A model generated the notes under the pieces. It ran no database searches. It was not told where the DNA came from and worked only from the letters and a program-made list of their open reading frames with translations. Positions 17,233-25,833 of a stretch of 64,000 bases of DNA are shown one piece after another. The translations under genes and the position numbers were made by a program. Every line of letters begins with the position of its first letter. Within the stretch, counting starts at the first letter, position 1. The stretch is from DATMGU01 sp035555315 (lineage in GTDB: Bacteria > Pseudomonadota > Alphaproteobacteria > ATCC43930 > CGMCC-115725), in NCBI GenBank assembly GCA_035555315.1, contig DATMGU010000126.1:124001-188000 (forward strand). The letters run 5' to 3'.

Positions 17233-18603
17233 ATGCACGACGTCCAACCGATCACGGCCACCCGCCCGACGAGCTGGCTCGACGGCCGTTTCCGCCTCGC
17301 CGAGCGCGGCACCTCCCTGTCACAAGAAGCGATCGCCGGACTGACCACCTTCGCCGCCATGGCGTATATCATCGCGGTCAATCCCGCGATCATGTCGCAG
17401 GCCGGCATGGATCGCGGCGAACTGGTCATCGCCACCGCGCTCGCCGCCATCTTCGGCAGCGTCATGATGGGTCTTACCGCCAATCTGCCACTCGCCGTGG
17501 CACCGGCGATGGGCTCGAACGTCATCTTCACCTTCGTGCTGGTCAAGCAGATGGGCGTGCCCTGGCAGGGTGCGCTGGCGATGGTCGCCGTCACCGGCGT
17601 GGTGTTCCTCGCCCTCAGCCTGTCCAAGCTGCGCGAGCGCGTCGCCAAGGACGTGCCGGAGGTGCTCAAGATCGGCATCCAGGCCGCCGTGGGAACGCTG
17701 ATCGTGTTCATCGGCCTGCGCGGCGCCGGCTTCGTGGTGGCCAGCCCCAGCACCTATGTCGCCATGGGTTCGCTGAAGAACCCGGCCGTCATCCTCACCC
17801 TGCTCGGCCTGCTGCTGACGCCGGTGCTGGTGGCGAGGCGGGTGCCCGGCGCGCTGATCCTCTCGATCGCCGCCATCACCGTGATCGGCCTGTTCGTGCC
17901 GGCGGCTGGCGGCAAGATGGTGACGACGGCCCCCAGCATGATCGTCGCCTTGCCGAAATGGCCCGCCAGCACCTTCATGGCGCTCGATTTCGGCTATGTC
18001 TTCACCCATTTCCTGCTGGTGCTGCCGCTGCTGTTCTATTTCATCTGCGCGGAGTTCTTCAGCACGCTCGGCACCCTGATCGGCGTCACCGGGGCCGCCA
18101 ACCTGCGCCGGCCGGACGGATCGATCCCGAACGCCACCGCCGCCTTCGCCACAGACGCGACGGCCAGCATCGTGGGTCCCATCCTCGGCACCTCCGTGGT
18201 GACCGCGTATATCGAATCCGTCACCGGCGTGCAGGCCGGCGGGCGCACCGGACTCACCTCGCTCACGGTCGCCGCCCTGTTCGGAGTCTCGCTGTTCCTG
18301 TGGCCGATCTTCGTCATCATCCCGCCGCAGGCGACCGCGCCGGCGCTGGTGCTGGTCGGCATCCTGATGATGCAGGGCCTCGCCCGGATCGACCTCTCCG
18401 AGTTCGAAAACGCCGTGCCGATCGTGCTGACGCTGCTGGTCACGGTGCTGACCAACAACCTCATCAACGGCATGGCGCTGGGCACGCTGAGCTTCATCCT
18501 GCTGAATCTGGCACTCGGCCGACGGCGCGAGATCACCGGCGTGGTCTGGGGCCTCGGCGTGGTCTTTCTGGCATATTTCGCGGTAACCTCGACGGTACTG
18601 TAA
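17233..18603 (+). CDS. NCS2-family purine permease (AzgA-like)
   Basis: A 456-aa nucleobase/cation symporter-2 family protein, about 12 to 14 membrane segments, of the AzgA/PbuG branch that carries adenine, guanine or hypoxanthine. Diagnostic segments are QEAIAGLTTFAAMAYIIAVN near the N-terminus, MGLTANLPLAVAPAMGSN, and GTLIGVTGAANLRRPDG with FATDATASIVGPILGTS. A GAGGAAAG ribosome site sits just before the ATG. Only 19 bases separate it from the adenine deaminase gene, so import and deamination of the base are probably co-expressed. Confidence 0.92.
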   Translation: MHDVQPITATRPTSWLDGRFRLAERGTSLSQEAIAGLTTFAAMAYIIAVNPAIMSQAGMDRGELVIATALAAIFGSVMMGLTANLPLAVAPAMGSNVIFTFVLVKQMGVPWQGALAMVAVTGVVFLALSLSKLRERVAKDVPEVLKIGIQAAVGTLIVFIGLRGAGFVVASPSTYVAMGSLKNPAVILTLLGLLLTPVLVARRVPGALILSIAAITVIGLFVPAAGGKMVTTAPSMIVALPKWPASTFMALDFGYVFTHFLLVLPLLFYFICAEFFSTLGTLIGVTGAANLRRPDGSIPNATAAFATDATASIVGPILGTSVVTAYIESVTGVQAGGRTGLTSLTVAALFGVSLFLWPIFVIIPPQATAPALVLVGILMMQGLARIDLSEFENAVPIVLTLLVTVLTNNLINGMALGTLSFILLNLALGRRREITGVVWGLGVVFLAYFAVTSTVL

Positions 18604-18622
18604 GCCAAAGGCGGAAGCTCGG

Positions 18623-20401
18623 ATGATGACCGGTGAACCAGACGATCTCGACACCCCCGCGCTGCGCGACCGCGCCGTGCGCGCCGCCCGATTCCAGGCG
18701 CCATTCGATGTGCTGATCACCGGCGGCACGGTGGCGGATATGGCGACCGGCGAGTTGCGGCCGGCCGATATCGGGCTGGTCGGCCCGCTGATCGCCAGCG
18801 TGCACGCGCCCGGCACGCCGGCGCAGGCGGCGACGCGGTTCGATGCCACGGGGCTGATCGTGGCGCCCGGGCTGATCGATACGCACCTGCACATCGAAAG
18901 CAGCATGGTCACGCCGCGCTCCTACGCGGCGACGGTGGTGCCGCAGGGCACGACGACGATCTGCTGGGACCCTCATGAAATCGGCAACGTGCTCGGCCTG
19001 AAGGGCGTACGCTGGGCGATCGACGCGTCGCGCGACCTGCCGCTGCGCATCCTCGTGCTGGCGCCGTCCTGCGTGCCCTCCGCCCCCGGGCTGGAACGCG
19101 CCGGCGCGGTGTTCGAGGGCGACGAGATGCGGACCATGCTGTCCTGGCCCGAGATCGCCGGGGTCGCCGAGGTGATGGACATGCGCGGCGTGCTCGATCG
19201 CCGGCCCCATATGCAGGGCATCGTCGGCGCCGGGCTGGCGAGCGGCAAGCTGGTCTGCGGCCATGCCCGTGGACTCGCCGGCACCGACCTGCAGGGCTTC
19301 GCGGCCGCCGGTATCGAATCCGACCACGAAATCACCTCCGGCGAGGACCTGCTCGCCAAGCTGCGCGCCGGCTTCACCGTGGAACTGCGCGGCTCGCACG
19401 ACTCCGTGCTGCCCGGAGCCGTCGCGGCCCTCGCCAGCCTGCCACGGTTTCCCCAGACGCTGACCATCTGCACCGATGACGTGTTCCCCGACGACCTCGT
19501 GCGGGTGGGTGGCATGATCGACGTGCTGCGCCGCCTGGTCGGTTACGGGCTGCCGCCGATGCAGGCGCTGCTGGGGGCCACGCTGAACGCGGCGATGCGC
19601 ATCCGCCGGCCCGATCTCGGGCTGGTGGCGCCGGGGCGGCGGGCGGATCTGTGCCTGCTCTCCGACCTCGCGGCGATGCGGGTCGCGCATGTCTTCGCCT
19701 CCGGCCGCCACGTCGCCGCCGAGGGCGTGCTGCTGGCGGCGCCGCGGCCCGATCCCGCGCCGTTGCCGCGCGGCACGGTGAAGGTGCCGCCGTTGACCGA
19801 GGATGATTTCCGCATCCGCGCGGCCACATCCGCGACCGGCGAGGTCCGGCTGCGGACGGTGATGCGGCCGCGCTTCACCGAATGGGGCGAGGCCGCGGTG
19901 GCGCTGCGTGATGGCATCGCCGACCTGCCGGACGATGCCATCCTGATGGCCGTCATCCATCGCCACGGCCATGCCCCGGCGAAGCCGGTGCTCGGCGTGC
20001 TGCAGGGATGGGGAACCTGGCACGGCGCGCTGGCGACGACAGTGGCGCATGACTGCCACAATCTGACGGTGTTCGGCCGCGATCCTCGCGACCTCTGCGC
20101 CGCCGCCAACGCGGTGATCGCAGCCGAGGGCGGCATGGCGGTGGCGCGCGACGGCGTGGTGCGCGCGGTGCTGAAGCTACCCGCCTGCGGTCTGGTGTCG
20201 GGCGAGCCGACGGAACAGGTGGCCGAACAGTTCACCGCCCTGAAGGCCGCGGCGGATACCATCGCCGATTGGGACCAGGCGGTACCGCTGGTGAAGGCCG
20301 TGGTCGGCGCTAGCCTGGCCTGCAATCCTGGCCCGCATGTCACCGATCTCGGCATCACCGATGGCTCGACCGGGCAGGTTTTCGCCGATTCCGTGGTCTA
20401 G
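18623..20401 (+). CDS. ade: Adenine deaminase (amidohydrolase superfamily)
   Basis: A 592-aa adenine deaminase of the Ade/AdeC family (COG1001), which converts adenine to hypoxanthine plus ammonia. The metal-site motif is GLIVAPGLIDTHLHIESSM with His88 and His90, followed by PRSYAATVVPQGTTTICWDPHEIGNV. Further on come CGHARGLAG, ESDHEI and TICTDDVFPDDL, which carry additional metal and active-site residues. The C-terminal domain specific to bacterial adenine deaminases is present (IHRHGHAPAKPVLGVLQGWG, VAHDCHNLTVFG). Length matches the family. Together with the NCS2 permease it implies purine salvage or catabolism as the end of the upstream pathway. It converges with the FCD regulator gene, 12 bases away. 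Confidence 0.94.
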   Translation: MMTGEPDDLDTPALRDRAVRAARFQAPFDVLITGGTVADMATGELRPADIGLVGPLIASVHAPGTPAQAATRFDATGLIVAPGLIDTHLHIESSMVTPRSYAATVVPQGTTTICWDPHEIGNVLGLKGVRWAIDASRDLPLRILVLAPSCVPSAPGLERAGAVFEGDEMRTMLSWPEIAGVAEVMDMRGVLDRRPHMQGIVGAGLASGKLVCGHARGLAGTDLQGFAAAGIESDHEITSGEDLLAKLRAGFTVELRGSHDSVLPGAVAALASLPRFPQTLTICTDDVFPDDLVRVGGMIDVLRRLVGYGLPPMQALLGATLNAAMRIRRPDLGLVAPGRRADLCLLSDLAAMRVAHVFASGRHVAAEGVLLAAPRPDPAPLPRGTVKVPPLTEDDFRIRAATSATGEVRLRTVMRPRFTEWGEAAVALRDGIADLPDDAILMAVIHRHGHAPAKPVLGVLQGWGTWHGALATTVAHDCHNLTVFGRDPRDLCAAANAVIAAEGGMAVARDGVVRAVLKLPACGLVSGEPTEQVAEQFTALKAAADTIADWDQAVPLVKAVVGASLACNPGPHVTDLGITDGSTGQVFADSVV

Positions 20402-20413
20402 CCGATCCCGCGC

Positions 20414-21067
20414 TCAGGTGTCCGTCGCCGCGAAGAACCGGCGCAGATGGTCCCGCATGGCCGTCTCGGCCGCGTCGGGGTCGCGGCGTTCGATCGCGGC
20501 CGCGATGCTGTGATGGTCGGCTAGAAGCTGCTTCGTCTCGCTGCTGGTCGCATGCTCCAGCCGCTCCTCCGTCGCAAAGAGCGAGCGGTAGTCGTTCACC
20601 ATCCGCTCGACGCGCGGGGCATGGGCCGCGACGGCGATCGCCAGATGGAAGCGCTCATTGAGACGCACCCGCTCGGCCAGATCCGCCGGCGCCGCCTTGC
20701 TGGTCGCGGCGGCCAGGGCGGTGATTTCGGCGATCTCCTCCGGCGTGGCCCGGCTGGCCGCCAATCGGGCCGCGCAGCCTTCCGCCATTTCACGTAGCAA
20801 ATGGATATCCGCCAGCTCGCCGCGCGGATCCACCACCTCCACTCCGAAGCCTTCGCCGGAACGGAGCAGCCCGTCCATCGTCAGGCGGGTAAAGGCCTCG
20901 CGCACCGGCGTCCGGCTGACGCCGAGCAGGGCTGCGACGCCGGTCTCGGTGATACGCTGCCCAGGCTGGAACTGGCCGGACAGGATGGCCTCGCGCAGTC
21001 TTGAATAAGCCAGTGCCGAGTTGCTTGCCGGCACATCGAGCCGCCAGGCAAATTTCGCATCGCTCAT
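20414..21067 (-). CDS. GntR-family (FCD-type) transcriptional regulator
   Basis: A 217-aa FadR/VanR-type regulator. The N-terminal winged HTH spans about 18-75 (YSRLREAILSGQFQPGQRI, GVAALLGVSRTPVREAFTRL), followed by an all-helical FCD effector domain (EMAEGCAARLAASRATPEEI, LNERFHLAIAVAAHAPRVE) that usually binds a carboxylate through a metal site. A palindrome at 21110-21122 lies in its own promoter, and the same motif stands in front of the importer, the monooxygenase operon and the M20 gene further right, so it is probably the repressor of the 21-31 kb minus-strand region. Confidence 0.92.
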   Translation of the reverse strand: MSDAKFAWRLDVPASNSALAYSRLREAILSGQFQPGQRITETGVAALLGVSRTPVREAFTRLTMDGLLRSGEGFGVEVVDPRGELADIHLLREMAEGCAARLAASRATPEEIAEITALAAATSKAAPADLAERVRLNERFHLAIAVAAHAPRVERMVNDYRSLFATEERLEHATSSETKQLLADHHSIAAAIERRDPDAAETAMRDHLRRFFAATDT

Positions 21068-21109
21068 GACTTTCGTGTTCCTTCCCTCGCAACGCCCATG
21101 GCGATCGCA

Positions 21110-21122
21110 GGATACAGTATGC
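21110..21122. promoter_or_regulatory. Palindrome A: candidate FCD-GntR operator (regulator's own promoter)
   Basis: GGATACAGTATGC fits the palindromic consensus GKATACWGYATRC shared by four sites in this region. It lies 43 bases upstream of the regulator start codon, in the 85-base gap after the permease gene. Autoregulation is inferred. Confidence 0.6.
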
Positions 21123-21152
21123 GGTAGGATCCGTCGTGTTTATGCGGCCGGC

Positions 21153-21977
21153 TCAGCGCCGCAGATCCAGGAACCGGTCCATTCCGACGAAGCGCTGCAG
21201 GATGAAGACCAATATCAGGCTCTGCGCGATCAGAATGGTCGCCAGCGCCGCGATGGTCGGGTCGTCGAAATCGCGAATATAGCCATAGGCCTCGACGGGC
21301 AGCGTGGTGGTCCGCAGATCGGTCAGGAACACCGCGATCGAGAAATTGTCGATCGCTTCGACGAAGACGAAGATCCCGCCGGCCAGCAGGCCCGGATAGA
21401 GTTGCGGCAAGGTGATGGCGAGGAAGGCCTGCCAAGGACGGGCGCCGAGGTTCCGGCCGGCCTCCTCCAGCGCCCCATCCAGACCGTGCAGGGTCGCGAC
21501 GAGCGCGCGCACCGCGAAGGGCAAGGTGAAGCACATCATGGCGATGGCGATGCGCCAGAACCCGCTGGTGACACCCGTCCAGGTGAAGAAATTGAGGAAA
21601 GCCACGCCGCTGACCACGCCGGGGATGATCAGGGGCGACAGGATGAGGGCATTCAGCGCGCCGCGCCCGGCAAAATCGCGGCGGACCAGGGCGATCGCCG
21701 TCGGAACCGCGATACCGAGCGACGCGGGGGTGACCAGAGCGGCGATCAGCAGGCTGTTGATCAGCGCGCCACGGAACCGGCCGCTGGCGAAGAAGTTCAC
21801 GAACCAATGCAGCGTCAGGGCCTTCGGCGGAAACACCATCAGGCCGCTGGGGCTGAAGGCGTAATAGACGATGACGACCACCGGCAAAGCCAGGAAGGCC
21901 GAGATGATCGCGGCCATCGCCGGAACCGCGAGCGCGTAGGGCCGACTGTTTACGGGTCGACCGCGGCGGCTGTTCAT
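21153..21977 (-). CDS. ABC importer permease 2 (PotC type, second system)
   Basis: A 274-aa permease of the spermidine/putrescine-type family with about six membrane helices and an EAA loop (EEAGRNLGARPWQAFLAITL). It overlaps the upstream permease gene by four bases (ATGA, 21974-21977). It is the distal gene of the second Pot-type importer, with the FCD regulator downstream on the same strand. Confidence 0.9.
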   Translation of the reverse strand: MNSRRGRPVNSRPYALAVPAMAAIISAFLALPVVVIVYYAFSPSGLMVFPPKALTLHWFVNFFASGRFRGALINSLLIAALVTPASLGIAVPTAIALVRRDFAGRGALNALILSPLIIPGVVSGVAFLNFFTWTGVTSGFWRIAIAMMCFTLPFAVRALVATLHGLDGALEEAGRNLGARPWQAFLAITLPQLYPGLLAGGIFVFVEAIDNFSIAVFLTDLRTTTLPVEAYGYIRDFDDPTIAALATILIAQSLILVFILQRFVGMDRFLDLRR

Positions 21978-22831
21978 CGCCGGGTGCCCCCGAACCGGCG
22001 CCCCAGCCCCATCCGGAGCAGCGAGAATGCCGAAAGCGGGACGAGCGATACCAGCAGGAACAGGATCGAAATCGTCGCGGCGACCGGCATGTCGAAGGAG
22101 TTCTCCATCTTGTCGTAGATCAGGTTGGCCGCCATCTGGACCCGCCCACCACCGAGCAGCAACGGAAACAGGAACGAGCTCACGGTCACCGTGAAGGTCA
22201 GCAACATGGCGCTCACCAGCCCGGGCAGGCTGAGCGGCAAGGTGACGCTGGTGAAGGCCCGCCAGCGACGGCCACCCAGATTGCGCGCCGCCTCCTCCAG
22301 GGCCATCGGGATGTTCTTGATCGTCCCGAACAGCGTCAGCACGAAGAACGGGATCACGAAATGGACCAGGCTGATCAGGACGCCGGTTTCGTTGTTCAGC
22401 AGCGCTAACGGAGGATACCCGAAGTCGCGCAGCGAGCGGTTGATCGGGCCGTTATTGCCCAGCAGGATCATCCAGGCATAAGCACGGGTGATTCCGCCGG
22501 ACAGGAACGTCACCACCAGCAGGAAAAGGATCGCCTGGCGCACCCGCGCGGACGCGGTGCGCGCCAAGAGATAGGCGAGCGGGTAGCCCAGCAGGGTCGC
22601 CGCCAGGGTGATCTTGCAGGAGATCCAAAGCGTGCCGACGAAAATGCGCTGAACCAGGACCGACCCGAGGATCGTCCGATAATTTTCAAGCGAGACCGGC
22701 CCGGCCATCATCGCCGTGCCCGGAATCTGGTGCAGGAAGCTATCCGCCACGAAATAGCCGAACGCCGCGAAGAAGACGGCGAGGACGAGCAGCACCGGCC
22801 AAAGCAGCCATAGCACCGGAACCTGCTTCAT
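21974..22831 (-). CDS. ABC importer permease 1 (PotB type, second system)
   Basis: A 285-aa permease. The start at 22831 (MKQVPVLWLLWPVLLVLAVF) leads straight into the first membrane helix and lies two bases after the ATPase stop; the longer open frame upstream is Arg/Ala-rich and overlaps the ATPase. The EAA loop reads EEAARNLGGRRWRAFTSVTL before LPLSLPGL. Partner of the permease at 21153. Confidence 0.9.
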   Translation of the reverse strand: MKQVPVLWLLWPVLLVLAVFFAAFGYFVADSFLHQIPGTAMMAGPVSLENYRTILGSVLVQRIFVGTLWISCKITLAATLLGYPLAYLLARTASARVRQAILFLLVVTFLSGGITRAYAWMILLGNNGPINRSLRDFGYPPLALLNNETGVLISLVHFVIPFFVLTLFGTIKNIPMALEEAARNLGGRRWRAFTSVTLPLSLPGLVSAMLLTFTVTVSSFLFPLLLGGGRVQMAANLIYDKMENSFDMPVAATISILFLLVSLVPLSAFSLLRMGLGRRFGGTRR

Positions 22832-22833
22832 GC

Positions 22834-23928
22834 TCAGTCGCGCAGCAGCGTGCAGCTCTGGTGGTCGAGCCGGACGCCGACGGCCTCGCCCACTGCCCGC
22901 CGCGCATACCCGGGCGCACGCGGCACATCCACCTTCAGCGTGCCGAGTCCCTCGACCGCGACCTCGTACAGCACACGCCCACCGAGGTTGGTGGCATAGG
23001 CGATCTGACCCGGCCAACCATCCGCCGGGTCAGCCAATCCGATGGCTTCGGCGCGAACCGCGATCGTCGCCTTGCGGTCGCCGCGCACCCCGCGCTGGCC
23101 CGGCGGCATCGACAGGCGATACGGGCCGAGCCGCACGGCATCGCCGTCCAATTCGCCATCGAGGATGTTGTCGATGCCCATGAACCGGGCGACGAAGCGG
23201 GTCGCGGGACGGTCGTAGACGACCGCCGGCGGCGCCAGCTGCTCCACGGTTCCGGCGCGCATGACGGCGACTTGGTCGGCGAGGATCATCGCCTCCTGCT
23301 GGTCATGCGTGACGATGACGGTCGCCAGCCCCAGCCGTTGCTGCAATTTGCGCAACTCGATCTGCAAGGCCTCTCGCAGGTTCTGGTCCAATGCGCCGAA
23401 CGGCTCGTCCAGCAGGAGGAGATCAGGTTGGGTGACGACGGCGCGGGCCAGGGCGGTGCGTTGCTGCTGCCCGCCGGAGAGTTCGCCGGGGTAGCGCCCG
23501 GCCAGCGGCCCGAGCTGCACGAGCGCCAAGGCATCCGCCACCCGGCGTGCCCGCTCGGCCCGGCCGATGCGCCGCATCTTGAGGCCGAACGCGACATTGT
23601 CGGCCACGGTCATATGCGGAAACAGCGCGTAGTTCTGGAACACCATGGCGGTGCCGCGCTGCTCCGGCGCCAGCTTCGTCACGTCGCGCCCGCCGAGCTT
23701 GATCGTCCCCTTGTCCAATTCGACGAAGCCTGCGATCGATCGCAGGATCGTCGTCTTGCCGCAGCCGCTCGGCCCCAGCAGGGCCAGGATGCTGGAGGGC
23801 GGAATGGACAGCGACACGCCATCGATCGCCCGCATCGTGCCGAATTGCTTCTCCAGCCCCTCGAGCTCCAGAGCCGGCGCCGGGCGCGTCGATCCCGCGG
23901 GCGCGTCGTCGCGTCCGACGTAGCCCAC
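22834..23928 (-). CDS. ABC importer ATPase (PotA type, second system)
   Basis: A 364-aa PotA-type ATPase. Walker A is GPSGCGKTT, the Q-loop is in AMVFQNYALFPHMT, the signature is LSGGQQQR, Walker B is LLLLDEP, and the H-loop is in VIVTHDQQEAM. A C-terminal TOBE domain follows FMGIDNILDGEL. I chose the GTG at 23928, just after the binding-protein stop with an AGG about ten bases upstream. An ATG at 23979 would overlap the binding-protein gene by 41 bases and add a non-conserved extension. It probably serves the two permeases immediately downstream. Confidence 0.93.
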   Translation of the reverse strand: MGYVGRDDAPAGSTRPAPALELEGLEKQFGTMRAIDGVSLSIPPSSILALLGPSGCGKTTILRSIAGFVELDKGTIKLGGRDVTKLAPEQRGTAMVFQNYALFPHMTVADNVAFGLKMRRIGRAERARRVADALALVQLGPLAGRYPGELSGGQQQRTALARAVVTQPDLLLLDEPFGALDQNLREALQIELRKLQQRLGLATVIVTHDQQEAMILADQVAVMRAGTVEQLAPPAVVYDRPATRFVARFMGIDNILDGELDGDAVRLGPYRLSMPPGQRGVRGDRKATIAVRAEAIGLADPADGWPGQIAYATNLGGRVLYEVAVEGLGTLKVDVPRAPGYARRAVGEAVGVRLDHQSCTLLRD

Positions 23929-23938
23929 GATGCCGAGC

Positions 23939-24955
23939 CTACTGCGCCACGACCTGCTTGAAGCGATCGCTCCACGCATCGATACGGGCGTTCACCACGT
24001 CCTCGTCGAACGCGACGGTATCTCCGTCCTTGGGGAATTGTCCCTTGAGGCGATCGGGGATCGAGGCGAAGCGATTCACCGGCTCGTTCTCCATATCGGT
24101 GGCGATCTGGGCCTGCGACTCCGTGCTGAGAACGAAATCAATGAACCGCGCCCCCAGCTCCTGCCGCTTGGTCTTCACCAAGGTCATCACATCGTACAAC
24201 ACGGGGGCGGGCTTGGGACTGATCATCGTGACCTCCACACCCTGGTTGCGCACCGTCTTGGCACCCGATGGCGGGGCGATCAGGACGGAGATCTCGCCCT
24301 GGGCCAGCGCCTTCCGCGCCTGCGCGTCAGAGGTGTACCAGAACGCGACATTCTTGCTCAGTGCCTTCAACTTCTCGAAACCGGGTTCGACATTGTCGAT
24401 GCCGCCGCCGGCCAGAACCGACGCCAGCAGCAACATGCGCCCCTGGTAGGAGCTTGGCGCCGGCACACCGATCTGGTTGACGAAGCGGCTGCTCCAGAGG
24501 TCTTCCCAACTGGTGATCGGCTGCTTCACCAAGTCGGGGCGATAGACGATCCCGAGCGGATAGGCATAGGCGCCGACCCAGCGCGGCTTGATCGCATCCG
24601 GGTAGACGTTTTTCAGATTGGGAATCTGCGCGGTCGGCAGATCGGCGAAGAGATCGCCATCCTTCACCGCGCGTTCCGCGACCGAGGAGGTGGTGAACCA
24701 CACATCCACCGTCGGATCCGCCTTCATCGCCTGCAGCTTGACCAGGGATTCGCCACCGGTGGTCTGCGTCATCAAATTCACCGCGATGCCCGTCGCGGCG
24801 GTGAATTTCTCGGCGATCCCCTTCATGACCAACTGCCAGGTGGTCCCCCAGATGAGGATCGTGATCGACTGACCCTGCGCCAGGACCGAGGTCGGACGTA
24901 GCAGGGGCAGGGCGGCGGCGGAGACGATCAAGGAGCGGCGGCTTAGCGTCTGCAC
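23939..24955 (-). CDS. ABC importer substrate-binding protein, PotD type (second system)
   Basis: A 338-aa periplasmic binding protein with a Tat-like signal (SRRSLIVSAAALPLL, cleavage likely after VLAQ). The mature region, ITILIWGTTWQLVMKGIAEKF and then GIAVNLMTQTTGGESLVKLQA, is typical of family 1 solute-binding proteins. It is the first gene of the second Pot-type importer. A palindrome of the FCD-GntR type lies at 25014-25026 over a likely -10 (TACAAT on the minus strand). Its substrate is probably that of the monooxygenase operon upstream, and it is unknown. Confidence 0.9.
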   Translation of the reverse strand: MQTLSRRSLIVSAAALPLLRPTSVLAQGQSITILIWGTTWQLVMKGIAEKFTAATGIAVNLMTQTTGGESLVKLQAMKADPTVDVWFTTSSVAERAVKDGDLFADLPTAQIPNLKNVYPDAIKPRWVGAYAYPLGIVYRPDLVKQPITSWEDLWSSRFVNQIGVPAPSSYQGRMLLLASVLAGGGIDNVEPGFEKLKALSKNVAFWYTSDAQARKALAQGEISVLIAPPSGAKTVRNQGVEVTMISPKPAPVLYDVMTLVKTKRQELGARFIDFVLSTESQAQIATDMENEPVNRFASIPDRLKGQFPKDGDTVAFDEDVVNARIDAWSDRFKQVVAQ

Positions 24956-25013
24956 GATGTTGATCTCTTTGCTAAAAGAAAATCACGAAGATCCGATTTA
25001 TTCATCTGCATTG

Positions 25014-25026
25014 TATGCAGTATCCA
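25014..25026. promoter_or_regulatory. Palindrome B: candidate FCD-GntR operator before the importer
   Basis: GTATGCAGTATCC, whose reverse complement GGATACTGCATAC fits GKATACWGYATRC. It lies about 60 bases before the binding-protein start and beside a minus-strand TACAAT hexamer, so binding would block the importer promoter. It overlaps a second small inverted repeat, CTGCATTGTATGCAG (25007-25021). Confidence 0.6.
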
Positions 25027-25039
25027 TGCCGCCGCGAGC

Positions 25040-25822
25040 CTATTCGGCATAGCCGGGATTCACCCGATCCAGCAGACGCAACATCGCCGGCCACCCGCGC
25101 ATTCCGGTCAGTTTGGGATTGCCGAAGCTCGTATATTGCCGGGCGGTCCGCGCCTGTATCTCGGGCGTCGGCGTGACGATCGTACCGCCGGACGCCATGA
25201 CATCCATCTGTACCCGCGCCGCCTGCTCCAGATAATACGTGAGGTAGAAGGCACCGGGGATGGTGTCCGCCGCGGTGAGCAGGCCGTGATTGCGCAGGAT
25301 CATGACGTTGCGGTCGCCCAGATCCCGGATCAGGCGCTCGCGTTCGGCCAGGTCCAGGGCGATGCCCTCGTAGTCGTGGCAAGCGATGCGGCCGGCGAAT
25401 TCCAGCGCGAACTGATTGATCGGCAGCAGCCCCTCCCGCAAGCAGGAGATCGCGACGCCGGCCCGTGTATGCGTATGCAGCACGCAATCGACATCCGGGC
25501 GCGCCGTATGGATGGCACTATGGATCACAAATCCGGCGGCGTTGACCGACTCCGCCGAGGCCTCGAGCGCCTGCCCCTCATGATCGACCACCACGAGCGC
25601 CGAAGCGGTCATCTCGCCGAACAACAGGCCATAGGGGTTGATCAGGAAGTGAGTCGGCCGACCGGGGATGCGCGCCGTGATGTGGCCGAAGATGGTGTCG
25701 TCCATGCCGAAATGCGCGATCAGGCGATAACACGCGGCGAGTTGTGTCCTGACCTCCCATTCCGTCTCCAGCCTGACCGCCTCGGGCGTCCGATCCTGCA
25801 ACAGGCCTGCGGTGTGGCGCAT
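25040..25822 (-). CDS. Class II aldolase/adducin-family protein
   Basis: A 260-aa metal-dependent aldolase-fold enzyme related to fuculose-phosphate aldolase. Metal-binding histidines are in VLHTHTRAGVAISC and in the later RNHGLLTAADTI segment. The N-terminal pattern LAACYRLIAHFGMDDTIFGHI, ARIPG and FLINPYGLLFGEMTAS is typical of the sugar-less branch used in catabolism of small hydroxyacids and aromatics. The ATG at 25822 aligns with family starts; the upstream extension of the frame is ignored. Last gene of the HpaB-type operon, 11 bases after the DUF1028 gene. It may carry out a retro-aldol cleavage late in the pathway; this is inferred. Confidence 0.88.
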   Translation of the reverse strand: MRHTAGLLQDRTPEAVRLETEWEVRTQLAACYRLIAHFGMDDTIFGHITARIPGRPTHFLINPYGLLFGEMTASALVVVDHEGQALEASAESVNAAGFVIHSAIHTARPDVDCVLHTHTRAGVAISCLREGLLPINQFALEFAGRIACHDYEGIALDLAERERLIRDLGDRNVMILRNHGLLTAADTIPGAFYLTYYLEQAARVQMDVMASGGTIVTPTPEIQARTARQYTSFGNPKLTGMRGWPAMLRLLDRVNPGYAE

Positions 25823-25833
25823 GACGCGAACTC

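Noticed and set aside
17320..20059. Very long antisense frames (over 500 residues) opposite the purine permease and adenine deaminase
   Set aside because: They mirror strongly conserved genes in GC-rich DNA and are rich in Arg, His, Gly and Gln without any domain.
11814..24955. Both Pot-type importers as polyamine transporters
   Set aside because: Family membership alone does not fix the ligand, and no polyamine metabolic genes are nearby.
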